DNA from: Multifurca ochricompacta | Lineage: Eukaryota > Basidiomycota > Agaricomycetes > Russulales > Russulaceae | Length of the DNA stretch: 64,000 bases | Direction of reading: 5' to 3' | Assembly (NCBI GenBank): GCA_022496185.1 | Contig: WTXG01000141.1 | Span: 1 to 64,000, forward strand | Shown here: positions 33,401-44,078 of the stretch, piece after piece | Numbering within the stretch: position 1 is the stretch's first letter | Layout of the letters: each line of letters begins with the position of its first letter | Translations under genes and position numbers: made by a program | The notes under the pieces: generated by a model | What the model was told of the DNA's origin: nothing | The model's input: only the letters and a program-made list of their open reading frames with translations | Databases searched by the model: none

Positions 33401-35446
33401 TGATAGATTTGGCTTGCTGCCATAGAGTTTCTCGAAGGGAGTTGTCGTGCCAAGAGCCCTAGTAGAAGTGCGGTTCTTAAGCCAAACCGCGTGAAAGAGT
33501 GCCTCGCCCCAAAGATACTTGGGCAGGCCAGAGTGATGAAGGAAAGCCCGCACGCGCTCGAGGAGTCTGTGGTTCAGAGATTCTGCGACTCCGTTGTGCT
33601 GCGGGGTGTCGTGGGTTGTGAGACGTCGTTCTGTGCCTTGTTGTTGCAAGAGTTTGGTGAATTCTGATCCGGTGAATTTGCCACTGCGATCAGATCTGAG
33701 AGCCTTGATAGTCGCTCCATGTTGTGTCTGCGCCCAAGCTGCAAAGGCACGGTAAGCTGGAAGAGTTTCGTCCTTGGTGCGCAAGACGTTGATTCGCGTG
33801 AAGCGAGTATGATCATCTGTAAAAGTTACATAATATCTTCATCCTCCAAGGCTGGCTATAGGAGAGGGTCCCCAGAGGTCGGAGTGGACTTCAGCTCCAA
33901 AGTTCTTCGCAGGAGGAGCAACTCGCTCGCTCCTGATTGCCTTGCGAGTCATTTTTGCATACTCGCATGAATCACAGATAATCGGAGATCCGTCGTCGAT
34001 GAGTTTGACGCCTTCGATCGCATTGCTGCGGATGAGGCCTCAGATGGAGTCGGCCGAGATGTGGCCAAGACGCCGGTGCATGGTGTGAATGTTGACTTGT
34101 TCTGCTGCGCTCGCAGCAACAGTAGAGAAAATGGCGGAAGAGGCGTGTTCGACCTTGTACAGGCCATTGGTGCTTGTCGGGATGGTGCCGATAACTTTGC
34201 CCGACTTGTTCGTGATTTTGCATGCGTCCTTGGTAAAAGAGACTGAAGAGCCGGCAGCGGCAATCCGGGCGATCGAGATAATGGTGAATGCCATTTCTGG
34301 CGTGTGCAGCACGTCGCGAAGGAGAACCGGGGTAGTGGCATTGCCGTTTGGAACTTCGATCTGCAGATCGCCGGCGCCTATCGCATAGAAAATACAATTG
34401 TTAGCTGCTAAGATAGGACGCGGGGTAATGGTGCGATAATTGGTGAATTTCCCTCGATAGGGAGACATATGTCTTGATGCTCCTGAGTCGTATAACTCGA
34501 CCTCAACTTCTGAGCGTTTGACTTGACTTTCGGCGTTGTAAGCCATTTGCGGCGTAAAATCGGTGTCATCGATTTCTTCAATGGCGGCCCATGCTTCAAT
34601 GTCCGCATTGGATAAACTTGCGCTCTCCACAGCCTTGTGGTTGTTGCGCCCTCTGGAGTTGTTAGCTTGTCCTGGCGCCTGCAACTGCAACTGGTTACTG
34701 CCTGCTAACATCCGGCACTCAGACTTGTAGTGCCCTTTCTTCTTGCAATAGAAACATTCAATATTGCGCTTGTCCTTCTTCTTCGACGCGTTTGCTGCGA
34801 GTGCTTCTTCTGGGCCAGTCTTGCCCTTGCCATTCTTGATAACGCGTCGATCGTACTCATCGGTTGCCAAGCCGATGACGCCATCCGGGGTGATAGCGGC
34901 AGTGGTGAAATGCCCTATTGAACTGATGGTGTTTTTAGTGTTTTCATATGAAGCGGGGAGGGAGTTGATGAGAATGGCGTAGTATTCTTGATCACTGAGA
35001 GTCTTCCCGTTGGCTGATAGATCCTCCCGCATAGAGTGCATCCTGGTGAAGTGCGTGCGAATGTCCTCGGTTTCATCGTATGTCGCGTTCTTCAGCTTGT
35101 TGCTCATCTCGATCAGTACCAACTCTGATCGCATCTGGTAAATCTTCTTCACAGCATCCCATACCTCCATGGCAGTTGTATTGACTTTGACTCGATTGAA
35201 TATGTGGTCGGGAACTGTAACTGCGATCAGTTGCTTGAAGGCAGATTCTTCTACTCTCCAGCGGCGCTCCAGAGTCATGCCATTGACAACACCAGCTTGA
35301 GTGTAGGAAGCGGGAACGTTGGTATGGGTAAGATGTTCGTCCCATTGATTTGCGTCGAATGTCCAAAGCATCTTGTCTCGGTACGTGACCCAGTTCAAGC
35401 CATCCACAGCTAACTTGATGATGTTGGTGCATAAATCGATGCTCAT
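30475..35446 (-). pseudogene. Copia-2 gag-pol polyprotein, disrupted
   Basis: It opens with a true ATG at 35444-35446 (MSIDLCTNIIKLAVDGLNW). Gag runs through a UBN2-like capsid part to the knuckle CFYCKKKGHYKSEC (about 34720-34760). Protease: VELYDSGASRHMSP. Integrase: HRRLGHISADS, LRSDRSGKFTGS and TPQHNGVAESLN. After a Pro-rich stretch with a frameshift near 32950-33000, RT has GSKWVFRIKRK, IDSFDFNGAYLNGEL and LAIHVDDCVI, and RNase H has SAEAEYVAAT-like and ARTKHINIRFHFIR blocks. Stops are TGA at 34040-34042, 33839-33841 and 32418-32420, all where Arg is expected. The C-terminal tail (LTKVLPKYKVATHIQNLG) lies beyond solo LTR S4, at about 30475-30540. Confidence 0.88.
30543..31133 (+). mobile_element. 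Solo LTR S4
   Basis: A 591-bp solo LTR starting TGTTACAATCTC and ending CGGACGTAACA, with a perfect TSD, GATGT (30538-30542 and 31134-31138). It splits the Copia-2 RNase H between TTDI and LTKVLPKY. A TATATAAG box lies near 30868. Near its 3' end it shares an exact stretch of over 20 bases, including CAGTGCTTTTGGCAC, with the Gypsy-2 LTR at 538-1290 in the other orientation. Confidence 0.85.
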
Positions 35447-35533
35447 ATCAGCGAAAGTGATAAGTCGATAACGGGTAGATTAAGGATACGTGCTTTAGAA
35501 AATTCGGCTAATTTCTTGATTTAATTTGCAACT

Positions 35534-35548
35534 CCAGGGCCCATAACC
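35534..35548 (-). other. Copia-2 primer-binding site
   Basis: On the minus strand GGTTATGGGCCCTGG follows the 5' LTR directly. It is the same core as at Copia-1 and fits internal priming from initiator tRNA-Met. Confidence 0.7.
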
Positions 35549-36176
35549 TGGAGGGAATAGACTATAGATAGGGGGTACCGGTGTTAGTCCGGTACAGCTA
35601 GCTGAATTTGCCAGTACGGTTGGCGATAGCACAGAAATCGACCTGAGAGCAGAGCGAGCGCAAATAAGAGTAAAAGCGATTGTTAGTTCGCTTTTGTGAG
35701 AACTAAGTTGAAGCAGACAGGTGGATAGAAAGGATCAAACTGGATAATTTATTTAAGACAAACTACTAGGGCTTTTATACAATTTAACTATAGGAGTAAA
35801 TATAGGGGAGATAGCACAGTAAAGTTGAAACTGCAGGCCAAAGATCTGGCTAGAGAATCATACAATGTAAACTACAAGTCAATCAGAATCAAATGCAAGG
35901 CAAGGAATGCAAGAAACAGTGGCGCGCGAAAGAAGTGGATCTGTAATGTATAAATGTGTGGGTTTTAGTCGCGCTTGTATAAAATGAGACCGGAATAAAA
36001 TGAGAATGGAAATATAAAATGCATTAACTCTTCCGAACATAAAACCATAATTTTGAAGTAATCTTGAGTAGCCGCGAATGAACGTGGCGATAATCTTGTG
36101 TCCGAGTGCGATCTTGACACTCCTAAGATCCTTCTCCTCTAGCCAGGCCGGTCTGTCCGGAATGCGCAATGCAGCA
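35549..36176 (-). repeat. Copia-2 5' LTR
   Basis: A 628-bp partner of 29834-30461, with the same ends and length, followed by the TSD copy TCTTA at 36177-36181. Confidence 0.92.
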
Positions 36177-36391
36177 TCTTAAGCAGCCACAAATAAACGC
36201 GTTGTGTATCTTCTTGGTCTGGGAAGGCCCGGGCCAGTTATCCGAAATGCACAATGCAAGTAAAGAACTTGCACGTGTTTTCACGGGTGACCCGCGGGTA
36301 ACCCGCAGGTTACCCGTACCCGTAGTGATGGGTACAGGTACAGGTATGGGTACCAACGAGGATACCCCAGGGTTACCCCTGCCAATCACTA
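36177..36391 (+). mobile_element. MITE B, right part
   Basis: Continuation of MITE B after the Copia-2 insertion: TCTTAAGCAGCCACAAATAA, then the GC-rich ACCCGC/GGGTAC subterminal arrays, and the terminal CCTGCCAATCACTA. Confidence 0.8.
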
Positions 36392-38035
36392 ATTAAATCT
36401 TGTCATTTGTTTGCTACAGATGTATTTTATCATTACATTTCTGCTGATCTTGTCAATGACTGATGGCCACTTATATAGTGATTGGCAGGGGTAACCCTGG
36501 GGTATCCTCATTGGTACCCGTACCCGTACCCGTACCCGTCACTACGGGTACGGGTAACCCGCGGGTTACCCGCGGGTCACCCGTGAAAACGCGTGCAAGT
36601 TCTTTACTTGCATCGCGCATTTCGGATACCTGGCCCGGGCCTTCCCGGACCAAGAAGATACACAACGCGTTCATTTGTGGCTGCTTAAGATCCCTCAATG
36701 ACTCTTATTTTATGTTCAGAAGATTAAGATAATTCATTATTCCATTTTTATTTTATTATTCTGCTTTCAATTTTATACAAGCACAACTAAAATACAGTAT
36801 ACAGAGATGATTAGATAGGATGTTATAGAACATTGATGAAAAGCCTGTCAGATAACCACACAGAATGCAAAATAATTTGATGAACACATAGCAATTTGCA
36901 GGGGTAACCCCTGGATAATTGTTTTGATACCTGGGTTACCCATGAAATGAAACGCGTGCAAGTTCTTTACTTGCATTGCGCATTTCAGACATCCGGCCCG
37001 GGACATCCCAGTCAAGGAGATACGCACTTGGACACAATGCGTTCATTTATGGCTACTCAAGATCCCTCAAAGATTCCTATTTTATGTTCATAAGATTAAG
37101 ATAATTTATTATTCCATTTTTATTTTATTATTCTGCTTTCAATTTTATACGAGCGTGACTGTTCTTTGCATTTCTGCGCATTTCGGATAAATGGCCTGGG
37201 CCATCCCGGTCAAGGAGATAAGCACTTGGACACAACGCGTTCATTTATGGCTACTCAAGATCCCTCAAATATTGTTGGTTTATGTTCAGAAGATTAAAAG
37301 GATCCTTTATTTACATTACTATTTTATTATTCTGCTTTCATTTCATACGAGCGCGACTGTCCTGGTGCGTTTAAGTCAACCTTCCTTAATAGGAAGGAGG
37401 TCAGACCACCATGCGATGCAATGTAGTCACTGCCCCATGCAGCTTGTAGATACACGCGGGCCTTGTTTCAGTAAACTAATTTAATGATTTGATTATATTA
37501 TAGTCTAAAGTAGTCTAGAGAGTATTTTAGATAGTGCCAGACCGGCAGAATTGGTCGTGCGTTGATAAAACAGGTGCATCATGATTTTCAAGAAGTGGAT
37601 CACTGATAACACTTTTATTTTACATCGCACCGTTGATCTGCTTTGATATTTCATATGATAATACTAGAACATATTTAAAAATACCCTATAGCATACATCA
37701 GACGAGATCTTTTATTTTTGTGGCTGCAGATGTGTTTTATCTTAGAATTTCTACTGATCTTGTCAATGCATGATTGGCGCCTATACCCGCCAAACCCGCC
37801 GCACGGGTACGGGTTTCCACGGGTTGGGAGCCGTATACCCGTACCCGTACCCGGCAAAACCCGTGGCGCTTACCCGTGCGGGTATGAAAACCCTTGACAA
37901 TCACTACACTTATACCTGCCAAACCTGCTGCATGGGTATGGGTTTCTGGTGGGTTGGGAGTTGTATACCTGTACCTGTACCCATCAAAACCCATGGCACT
38001 TACCCACATGGGTATGAAAACCCTTGCTGATCCCT
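36392..38035 (-). mobile_element. MITE D remnant, split by MITE C
   Basis: An older, diverged end of the same MITE family in inverted orientation, present as 36392-36475 and 37907-38035. Removing MITE C joins TGTCAATGACTGATGGC to CCTGCCAAACCTGCTGC, which parallels the matching part of MITE C. CpG sites of the intact copies appear here as TpG or CpA (for example CTGCATGGGTATGGG against the GC-rich form). The terminus reads GCTGATCCCTAG. Its left side is lost at the end of MITE B. Confidence 0.7.
36476..37906 (-). mobile_element. MITE C (hAT-like), with 8-bp TSD
   Basis: A 1431-bp full copy of the TAGTGATTG family in the opposite orientation to A and B. The plus strand reads TAGTGATTGGCAGGGG...CCCTTGACAATCACTA. 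It is flanked by a perfect 8-bp TSD, CACTTATA (36468-36475 and 37907-37914), which assigns the family to hAT-type transposition. It has the same GGGTAC arrays and the same three internal units as MITE A. It encodes no protein. Confidence 0.88.
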
Positions 38036-38223
38036 AGTTCCATCCATTGCTGAGCTGAGTGTTGAGGAAGAGCTGAGCTACACCTTGCTTGTGTCAGTGT
38101 CAGAGTGTCATGTCAGAAACTTTAATCTAAAAGTAGATGGATGTGGGAAATTTGAAGGTTTGAGGGAGAAGGTCTTGACAAACACTTTAGCTTGATAACC
38201 ATAATCTTGCTCATAGGCCACTC

Positions 38224-41200
38224 ATGCGCCTCTCACCAAGAGAGCATGAAAAACTTGCCCTCCATCAGGTAAGCTGACACCCAGTCTACCTCAGCTCCCT
38301 CACCACTAATTGATATCACCCCTCAGCTTGGCTTTCTTGCCCAGAAACGTCTTGCGAGAGGTCTTCGCCTAAATCAGGCTGAAGCAACTGCTCTTATTGC
38401 CTCTCAACTTCAGGAACGCATACGTGATGGAGTCTATTCTGTTGCACATCTCATGCAACATGGAAAGAACCTCTTAGGAAGGCGCCATGTCCTACCTTCA
38501 GTCCCTTCTCTCCTGCATGAAATTCAAGTGGAAGGCACATTCCCTGATGGGTAGCGTATGTTCTATCATTTTTGTTTGTTATCTGATCATCCCGAAAGTG
38601 TCTTTTTGGTCACTGTTCATGACCCAATCGCATCTGAAAATGGCGATCTGGCGGCTGCCCTCTCAGGATCCTTCTTGCCCATCCCATCTAACGATAACTT
38701 CCCAGTGCAGGATTCGTCGCTCTATTTTCAAGAGAAGCTCCCTGGTGCAGTCATTGTTTGTAAAGGGAACATTCTCATCAACAAAGGTCGTGAACGCATT
38801 CGTTTGCGCGTCACAAACACCGGCGACCGACCCGTGCAGGTCGGTATACACCAGCGTAATTCGAGCATGATATTTACCAATTACAGATCGGCTCGCATTA
38901 TCACTTCATTGAGACGAATGCAGCCCTGACTTTTGATCGCAGCCGCGCGTACGGAAAGCGCCTTGACATTCCAGCTGGTACAGCCGTCCGCTTTGAGCCA
39001 GGCGACACCAAAACTGTCACGCTCTGCGCGATCGGAGGTGCCCAAATCATCTCTGGCGGCAACTCGCTCGCATCTGGTCCTCTCAGCCATTCTCGGCCGG
39101 ATGTGATCCTCTCGAATCTATTACAACGTGGCTTTTTATCAGCACCTGAGCTAGGTGCACTAGAAGTACATGAAGACACTTCGATCACCCGCAAGGCATA
39201 CGCGGCGATGTTCGGACCGACTACTGGAGATCGCGTACGACTCGGGGACACCGAACTTTGGATAGAGGTAGAGCGCGATGAGGTGAGCCGAAATCTTGTC
39301 TCATGACGTGCCTCAACACCATCCAGGCGGTATATGGTGACGAGGTCAAGTTCGGCGGAGGTCAGTTTCACAACACCTCCTCTGAGCATCTCCAGTGTAT
39401 CTTACCGGTGAGCAGGTAAATCCATTCGTGAAGGCATGGGACAAGCAACGAATCGCCCGGCTTTGGAGGCGCTTGACCTTGTTATCACAAATGCTCTAAT
39501 CGTTGACTGGTCAGGGATCTACAAAGTATGAGTTCCGTCTTTTGACCTAGCATTGATTAAAACCGTGTTTAGGCAGATATCGGTGTCAAGAATGGTACTA
39601 TCGTAGGTCTCGGAAAAGCGGGAAATCCAGATGTCATGGATGGCGTTCATCCATCTCTCATCATTGGATCAAGCACCGAAGTGATTGCGGGCGAGAAGCT
39701 TATTGTTACTGCTGGTGCAGTTGATGCGCACGTTCACTACATTTCGCCAACGCAGGTCATCGAAGCACTCGCTTCGGGCACAACAACTATGATCGGTGGA
39801 GGAACTGGTCCTAGCGCTGGCACGAATGCGACAACGTGTACTCCAAGCCCATTTTACATGCGTCATATGTTGGCGGCTACAGATACTCTCCCGATGAACT
39901 TTGGTTTTACTGGGAAAGGAAATGATGCAGGGCCCTCTGCCCTTGAAGACATCATCAAGGCTGGTGCCGCAGGCTTGAAACTCCATGAAGATTGGGGTTC
40001 CACCCCAGCGGCTATTATTAATTGCCTGAACGTTGGAGATGCCTATGACGTCCAGGTTTGTGATCATCGTGTGCCACAGCACTGCCATGTACTCAGCGAC
40101 ATGTTAGGTAAATATACACACCGATACACTGAATGAATCCGGATTTGTAGAGAGTGAGCCCCACAGACCAGCCGCCACATCTTTACTGATTCCACTACAG
40201 CTACAATTGCCGCGTTCGGAGATCGTACCATACATACGTATCATACCGAAGGAGCAGGTTGTATATCTGTAGTTCTCTCCTATCCACGGTCGTTAATTCT
40301 TCTTCAGGCGGTGGGCACGCCCCAGACATCATCACCGTTTGCGGCCTCGATAATGTTTTGCCTTCCTCCACAAACCCGACGCGACCCTATACGAACAATA
40401 CTCTCGATGAACATTTGGATGTATGAAATTATCATCATGACAGCCTTCGACCTTCCTAACCACAGAGCCAGATGCTCATGGTGTGCCATCACCTGGATAA
40501 ATCAATTGCGGAGGACTTGGCTTTCGCAGAATCACGTATTCGAGCTGAGACGGTCGCAGCCGAGGACGTGCTCCATGACTCAGGTGCGATCTCAATGATC
40601 AGCTCGGACTCCCAGGCTATGGGCCGCGTTGGTGAGGTAGTAAGTCGCACTTGGCGAACAGCAAGCAAGATGCGTGCCTTCCGCGGCCCCCTCACTTCAT
40701 TGGGTGACTTTGATGGTCACGACAATGCACGCGTCAAGCGATACATTGCAAAATACACCATCAATCCGTAAGTAGCCGTTTTTATTCTGCAGAAGTTGTT
40801 TGTGGAGAGTGCCCACCCTTTCGCAGTGCGATCACCCATGGAATCTCGCACTTGGTCGGGCAGATTGCGGTTGGAGCATTAGCCGACCTCGTTCTTTGGA
40901 AGCCGGAGAACTTTGGTGCTAAACCTGAGATGGTGCTCAAATCTGGTGTTATTGCTTGGGCACAGGTACGGATTGGAAGCGTAGCGCCATTCAACACTCT
41001 TACCTTCCCTTCTTAGATGGGGGATGCGAATGCGTCTATTCCTACTGTCCAGCCCTTCTTCGGCAGGCCCATGTGGGGCGCTCACCCTGCTTCAGCGGCA
41101 CGCAACTCGGTCAGCTTCGTTTCAAAGGCATCCATCGACTCTGGGATTATCGTTAGCTATGGGTTGAAAAAGCGTGTGGAAGCGGTGCGTGGCTGTCGCC

Positions 41201-41349
41201 ACATTCGCAAGAGCGACATGAAATGGAACGACTCCACGCCACGAGTGACAGTTGATCCGGAGACCTACGAAGTTCGCGCCGATGGCGAGCTTGCGGATAT
41301 TGCACCTGCAGAAATCCTACCTCTCACGAGGGTCTACAATGTATTTTGA
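38224..41349 (+). CDS. URE1: Urease (nickel-dependent, single-chain fungal type)
   Basis: Hydrolyses urea to ammonia and carbamate in the cytosol. Thirteen exons, all joined by short GT-AG introns, give a protein of about 835 residues, the usual fungal length with gamma, beta and alpha parts fused. Exons: 38224-38268, 38327-38550, 38599-38839, 38887-39282, 39327-39360, 39416-39525, 39573-40055, 40108-40153, 40201-40257, 40308-40420, 40472-40767, 40827-40965, 41017-41349. The gamma part starts [15 protein letters not shown]. Nickel ligands are visible: HVH in [10 protein letters not shown], the lysine that is carbamylated in [17 protein letters not shown] and [13 protein letters not shown]. 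The end [10 protein letters not shown]...RVYNVF is canonical. No frameshift is seen. The donor at 38840 (GTCGGT) is weak. A GATAA at about 38194 could bind a nitrogen GATA factor. Apoenzyme maturation needs accessory proteins not found here. Confidence 0.96.
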
Positions 41350-41761
41350 TATATAAAAGCTCTAAAAAAGGCAGATTGCCCATGTAGGATTAGTCACAGG
41401 AGAATGGAAATCGAATTGTGTTTGTGTTTGTTCTTCATCTGACAAGTGACCATCTGACCATTAGCTTGCGCGGATGAGTGCATCCTCCCATTCGGATGTT
41501 GCCAATAGAGTGACATTACTCGACCCGAACACAGGGAATTCGGGCCATGAGAATCAATATTTTATCGTATATACAAAGAACCCCTCCATTGCCTTGCCCC
41601 TACCAAGGCATCTAGCCAGCTCTTCATGCAAGCATTTTGCTCGTTTCCGTCGTGGGTCGTGGATTTACGTCGTGAGGCCATGTCTCATTTTTCTACGCAG
41701 TCGCCATCAATGAACTATTGCCATTGTGCTGCGGGCATTGTTGGTGCGCGTGGCATCAACC
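41350..41761. other. Intergenic, convergent 3' ends
   Basis: About 410 bp between the urease stop and the transporter stop. An open frame at 41474-41713 shows no protein-like features. I see no RNA gene or repeat. Confidence 0.5.
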
Positions 41762-43523
41762 TCACATTTGCCATACTTCCCGAGGGAGTGTGGTTCCAAA
41801 CGCAACGGAGACGAGTGAGATAGCCAAAAGTACCACATATACCATCTCACCACCCAAGTACCCTTCTGCCAGTGACAAAGAGAAAAGTGATGCAGTGGCT
41901 GCGGGACCGATTGCCCGCATGATGGAGACTAGTAGCTGTGCGAGCCCATTGGTCGCACCTAAAGATGCACGATTGGGGGATGCCGCAGATATGTAGAGGA
42001 AGATGCAACCTGGGGAACCAAAAAAATCCGATCAACTGAACATCTTCTTGACGCTGGCGACAATCATAACCTACCATAAGCTAAACTAAGGCCAAGAGAA
42101 GATACGACTTGGAGGGCCACAGCCAAGTATACAACCAAACCAACACCGTGAGCACGCGCCAAGGCGTTCATGACGGGAAAGAGTGCAAACATGGGGATCG
42201 CACAAAGCATTCCACCGACAAAAATCTTCTTTGTACCCCAGAGCGCGTGCGCGCGCGCGAAGCACGTAACTTGAAATACCCCATTGAGTATGCCAAAGCT
42301 GGCTAGGATTTTTCCGATCGCTGGTGGAGCGAGTCCGAGGCCACCGCTATCGATGGGCGTGCTAAAGAACAAAGGCTGAATTGCGCGATATGCGATGTCG
42401 ACCAGCGAAAGGGTTCCGTAGTTGATCACAGAGACCAGTACCCGCCGTGTCATCAACCGGCGTAACGGATACGGCTTTTCGGCATCATCTAATTCCGACA
42501 CACTGCTGGACTGTGGGGGTCGTGACCCATTTTTCAAAAGGCTACGAAACGTGATTGGGGACGGAACAGTCTGAACCAGAAGGTTGTAGGTTGAAAAGGA
42601 AGAAAAACAACAACCACCCTCACCTCCTGCAGAAACGAAAGGGTAAAGACCCACGCAAACGCCGAGAATGTTGCAGCAACTGCGCAGGGAAGGAAGTAGG
42701 GGTACTTCTTCAAGAATCCAGAGTTACCGAAAGTGTTCGGGAAACGATCCGCGGGGCGTGACAAAGATCCTCCAATCGTTGGACTATAAGCTATCGTTGG
42801 TGTTGCTAGCCAAGCAAAGCTACATCCCACTCACCCAAGAGCACCACCGGCGGACCAGGAGATCGGCATATACGCATAAACCTGAGGAAGACTTGCGGGA
42901 TCAGTGATCTCCGCAAGGATGCTCTTTATGACACCGATGTTGCCGTTAAGGGCTCCATTCAGACTCCGGCTGGGAGGAGTCAGAGAGGGATGAAAGTATG
43001 ATATGCGAAGGACATGCCTTAGAACTGCGCCCCAATAGGTTGTTGAGAGCCCAAAACTATACATCGATAGAGACAGGCCGAAGAGTCCTGTGAGGATGAT
43101 GGGTTTGCGACCAACGATATCAGAGAGCCTACTCCAGTGTAGGACAGTAAGAGCTTGAGTAGCAAAAAATATAGATTGCTAGACAAGGCGTGTGTAAGGA
43201 GTAAAGTAGGTGAAGAGTGAGATTTAAGAAACACACCATGAGGCCAACATAATATCCTACGCGGGACTCATCCCCATGCGTTATCCCCAGATTACGAACA
43301 AGCTGCAGGGAAATGGTTAAGATATCTTTTTTGAGTTTGAAAAAAGTACCTCTGGTGTGAAAGGGTATATGACTTGAGCTGTAAGTGGTTCTGCGAGCTG
43401 GAGAACAAGCAAAATCCAGATTTGACCCCACGGAACAGGCTTGGACGGCTTTTTCAGTGCCGGTTCCGGTGGGAGGAGGGGAGTCTCTTCATCGTAATTA
43501 TCGTTATGGGTCCTTGTGGGCAT
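41762..43523 (-). CDS. MFS transporter, TetA/ZIFL-like
   Basis: A major facilitator with about twelve membrane segments in the plasma or vacuolar membrane. The ATG is at 43521-43523 (MPTRTHNDNYDEETPLLPP), with a short acidic cytosolic N-terminus holding an EETPLL-like sorting motif. Segment 1 (WILLVLQLAEPLTAQVIYPF) follows. Motif A is present between segments 2 and 3 (SRLSDIVGRKPIIL). RSLNGALNGNIGVIKSILAE is characteristic of the TetA/SLC46/ZIFL branch. The second half has DIAYRAIQPLFFSTP, PPAIGKILASFGILNG and, in the last exon, SLGATNGLAQLLVSIMRAIG, ending REVWQM. One intron (42970-43017) is of GC-AG type. The substrate cannot be told from sequence. Relatives are annotated as drug, peptide or zinc-related exporters. 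Confidence 0.88.
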
Positions 43524-44006
43524 GGAAAGGAGCAATCAAGAGAGTAAGTAGATCGCTGAACTTGAACGACACCCACGAACTCGTTGCAAACTAATGAAAT
43601 GAATGAATGAATTAAGTCGAATTCGAGCTCGTAGCTCGTATTTATGCTGTTCGTATATTTTGCGATCGGCCTTTGAAGGCCGAGCCGAAAGAACCACTGC
43701 CAACAACTAAACCTTACTTTATTGCGCAATCAATGATGAGCTGAGCTCATCCTCATCCTCATCCTCATCCTCATCCTCTCATTTGAACCACTATTCCAAT
43801 AGATGTGCCTCCAATGAGTTTGACGTTCTCTCGTTCTCTCCGGGGGCAAATGGGGCCAACTTGATCCATCCTCCGTAGGCATGAACTCGAGTCAATCTCA
43901 AAGAAGCCATACATTTAGGATGGATGATGATCCGGAGCAAGTCTAATTGTGGGTGGATGGGCACCAAAAGTGTTTCAGAGTAAGCCTTAGACCGCGTTCT
44001 GTAATT
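43524..44006. other. Intergenic with CATCCT microsatellite
   Basis: Upstream region of the MFS gene. It contains five perfect CATCCT units at 43748-43777. No gene is seen before the tRNA. Confidence 0.6.
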
Positions 44007-44078
44007 GGCGAGCTGGCGCAATGGTAGCGTGCTAGTTTCCGGCGCTAGCGGTTCTGGGTTCGAGTCCCAGGCTCGTCG
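44007..44078 (+). tRNA. tRNA-Arg (CCG)
   Basis: A complete cloverleaf without intron. The acceptor stem GGCGAGC pairs with GCTCGTC (one G-U), followed by discriminator G. The D arm is GCGC...GCGT with AATGGTA in the loop. The anticodon stem CTAGT/GCTAG encloses the loop TTCCGGC, giving anticodon CCG, which reads the CGG codon. The T arm is CTGGG-TTCGAGT-CCCAG. The internal promoter boxes are the D-arm TGGCGCAATGG and GGTTCGAGTCC. A T-rich run starting about 10 bp downstream (44089-44098) should terminate Pol III. CCA is not encoded, as is normal in eukaryotes. Confidence 0.95.

Larger units (their letters stand above)
29834..36176 (-). mobile_element. Copia-2: full-length Ty1/copia element
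   Basis: A 6.3-kb element with two 628-bp LTRs (29834-30461 and 35549-36176) and a perfect TSD, TCTTA (29829-29833 and 36177-36181). It is inserted in MITE B. On the minus strand the 5' LTR is followed directly by GGTTATGGGCCCTGGAG, the same half-tRNA-type primer-binding site as Copia-1, and the 3' LTR is preceded by GAAGGGGAG. About 13 differences separate the LTRs, all but one transitions. The coding region has a few stops and one frameshift, and solo LTR S4 sits near the RNase H end. Confidence 0.93.

Noticed and set aside
22853..36388. MITEs A and B as the LTRs of Copia-3, since both are direct repeats with inner TGATTG...CAATCA ends
   Set aside because: The solo copy MITE C has a perfect 8-bp TSD only if the ends are TAGTG...CACTA, the gag start of Copia-3 is missing next to B, and no primer-binding site or polypurine tract adjoins them.
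36471..36698. Short open frames inside the MITEs (also 24078-24305, 36169-36396)
   Set aside because: They read through the GGGTAC arrays in both orientations and give repeated VTGTGTGTG-like peptides, so they are composition effects, not genes.
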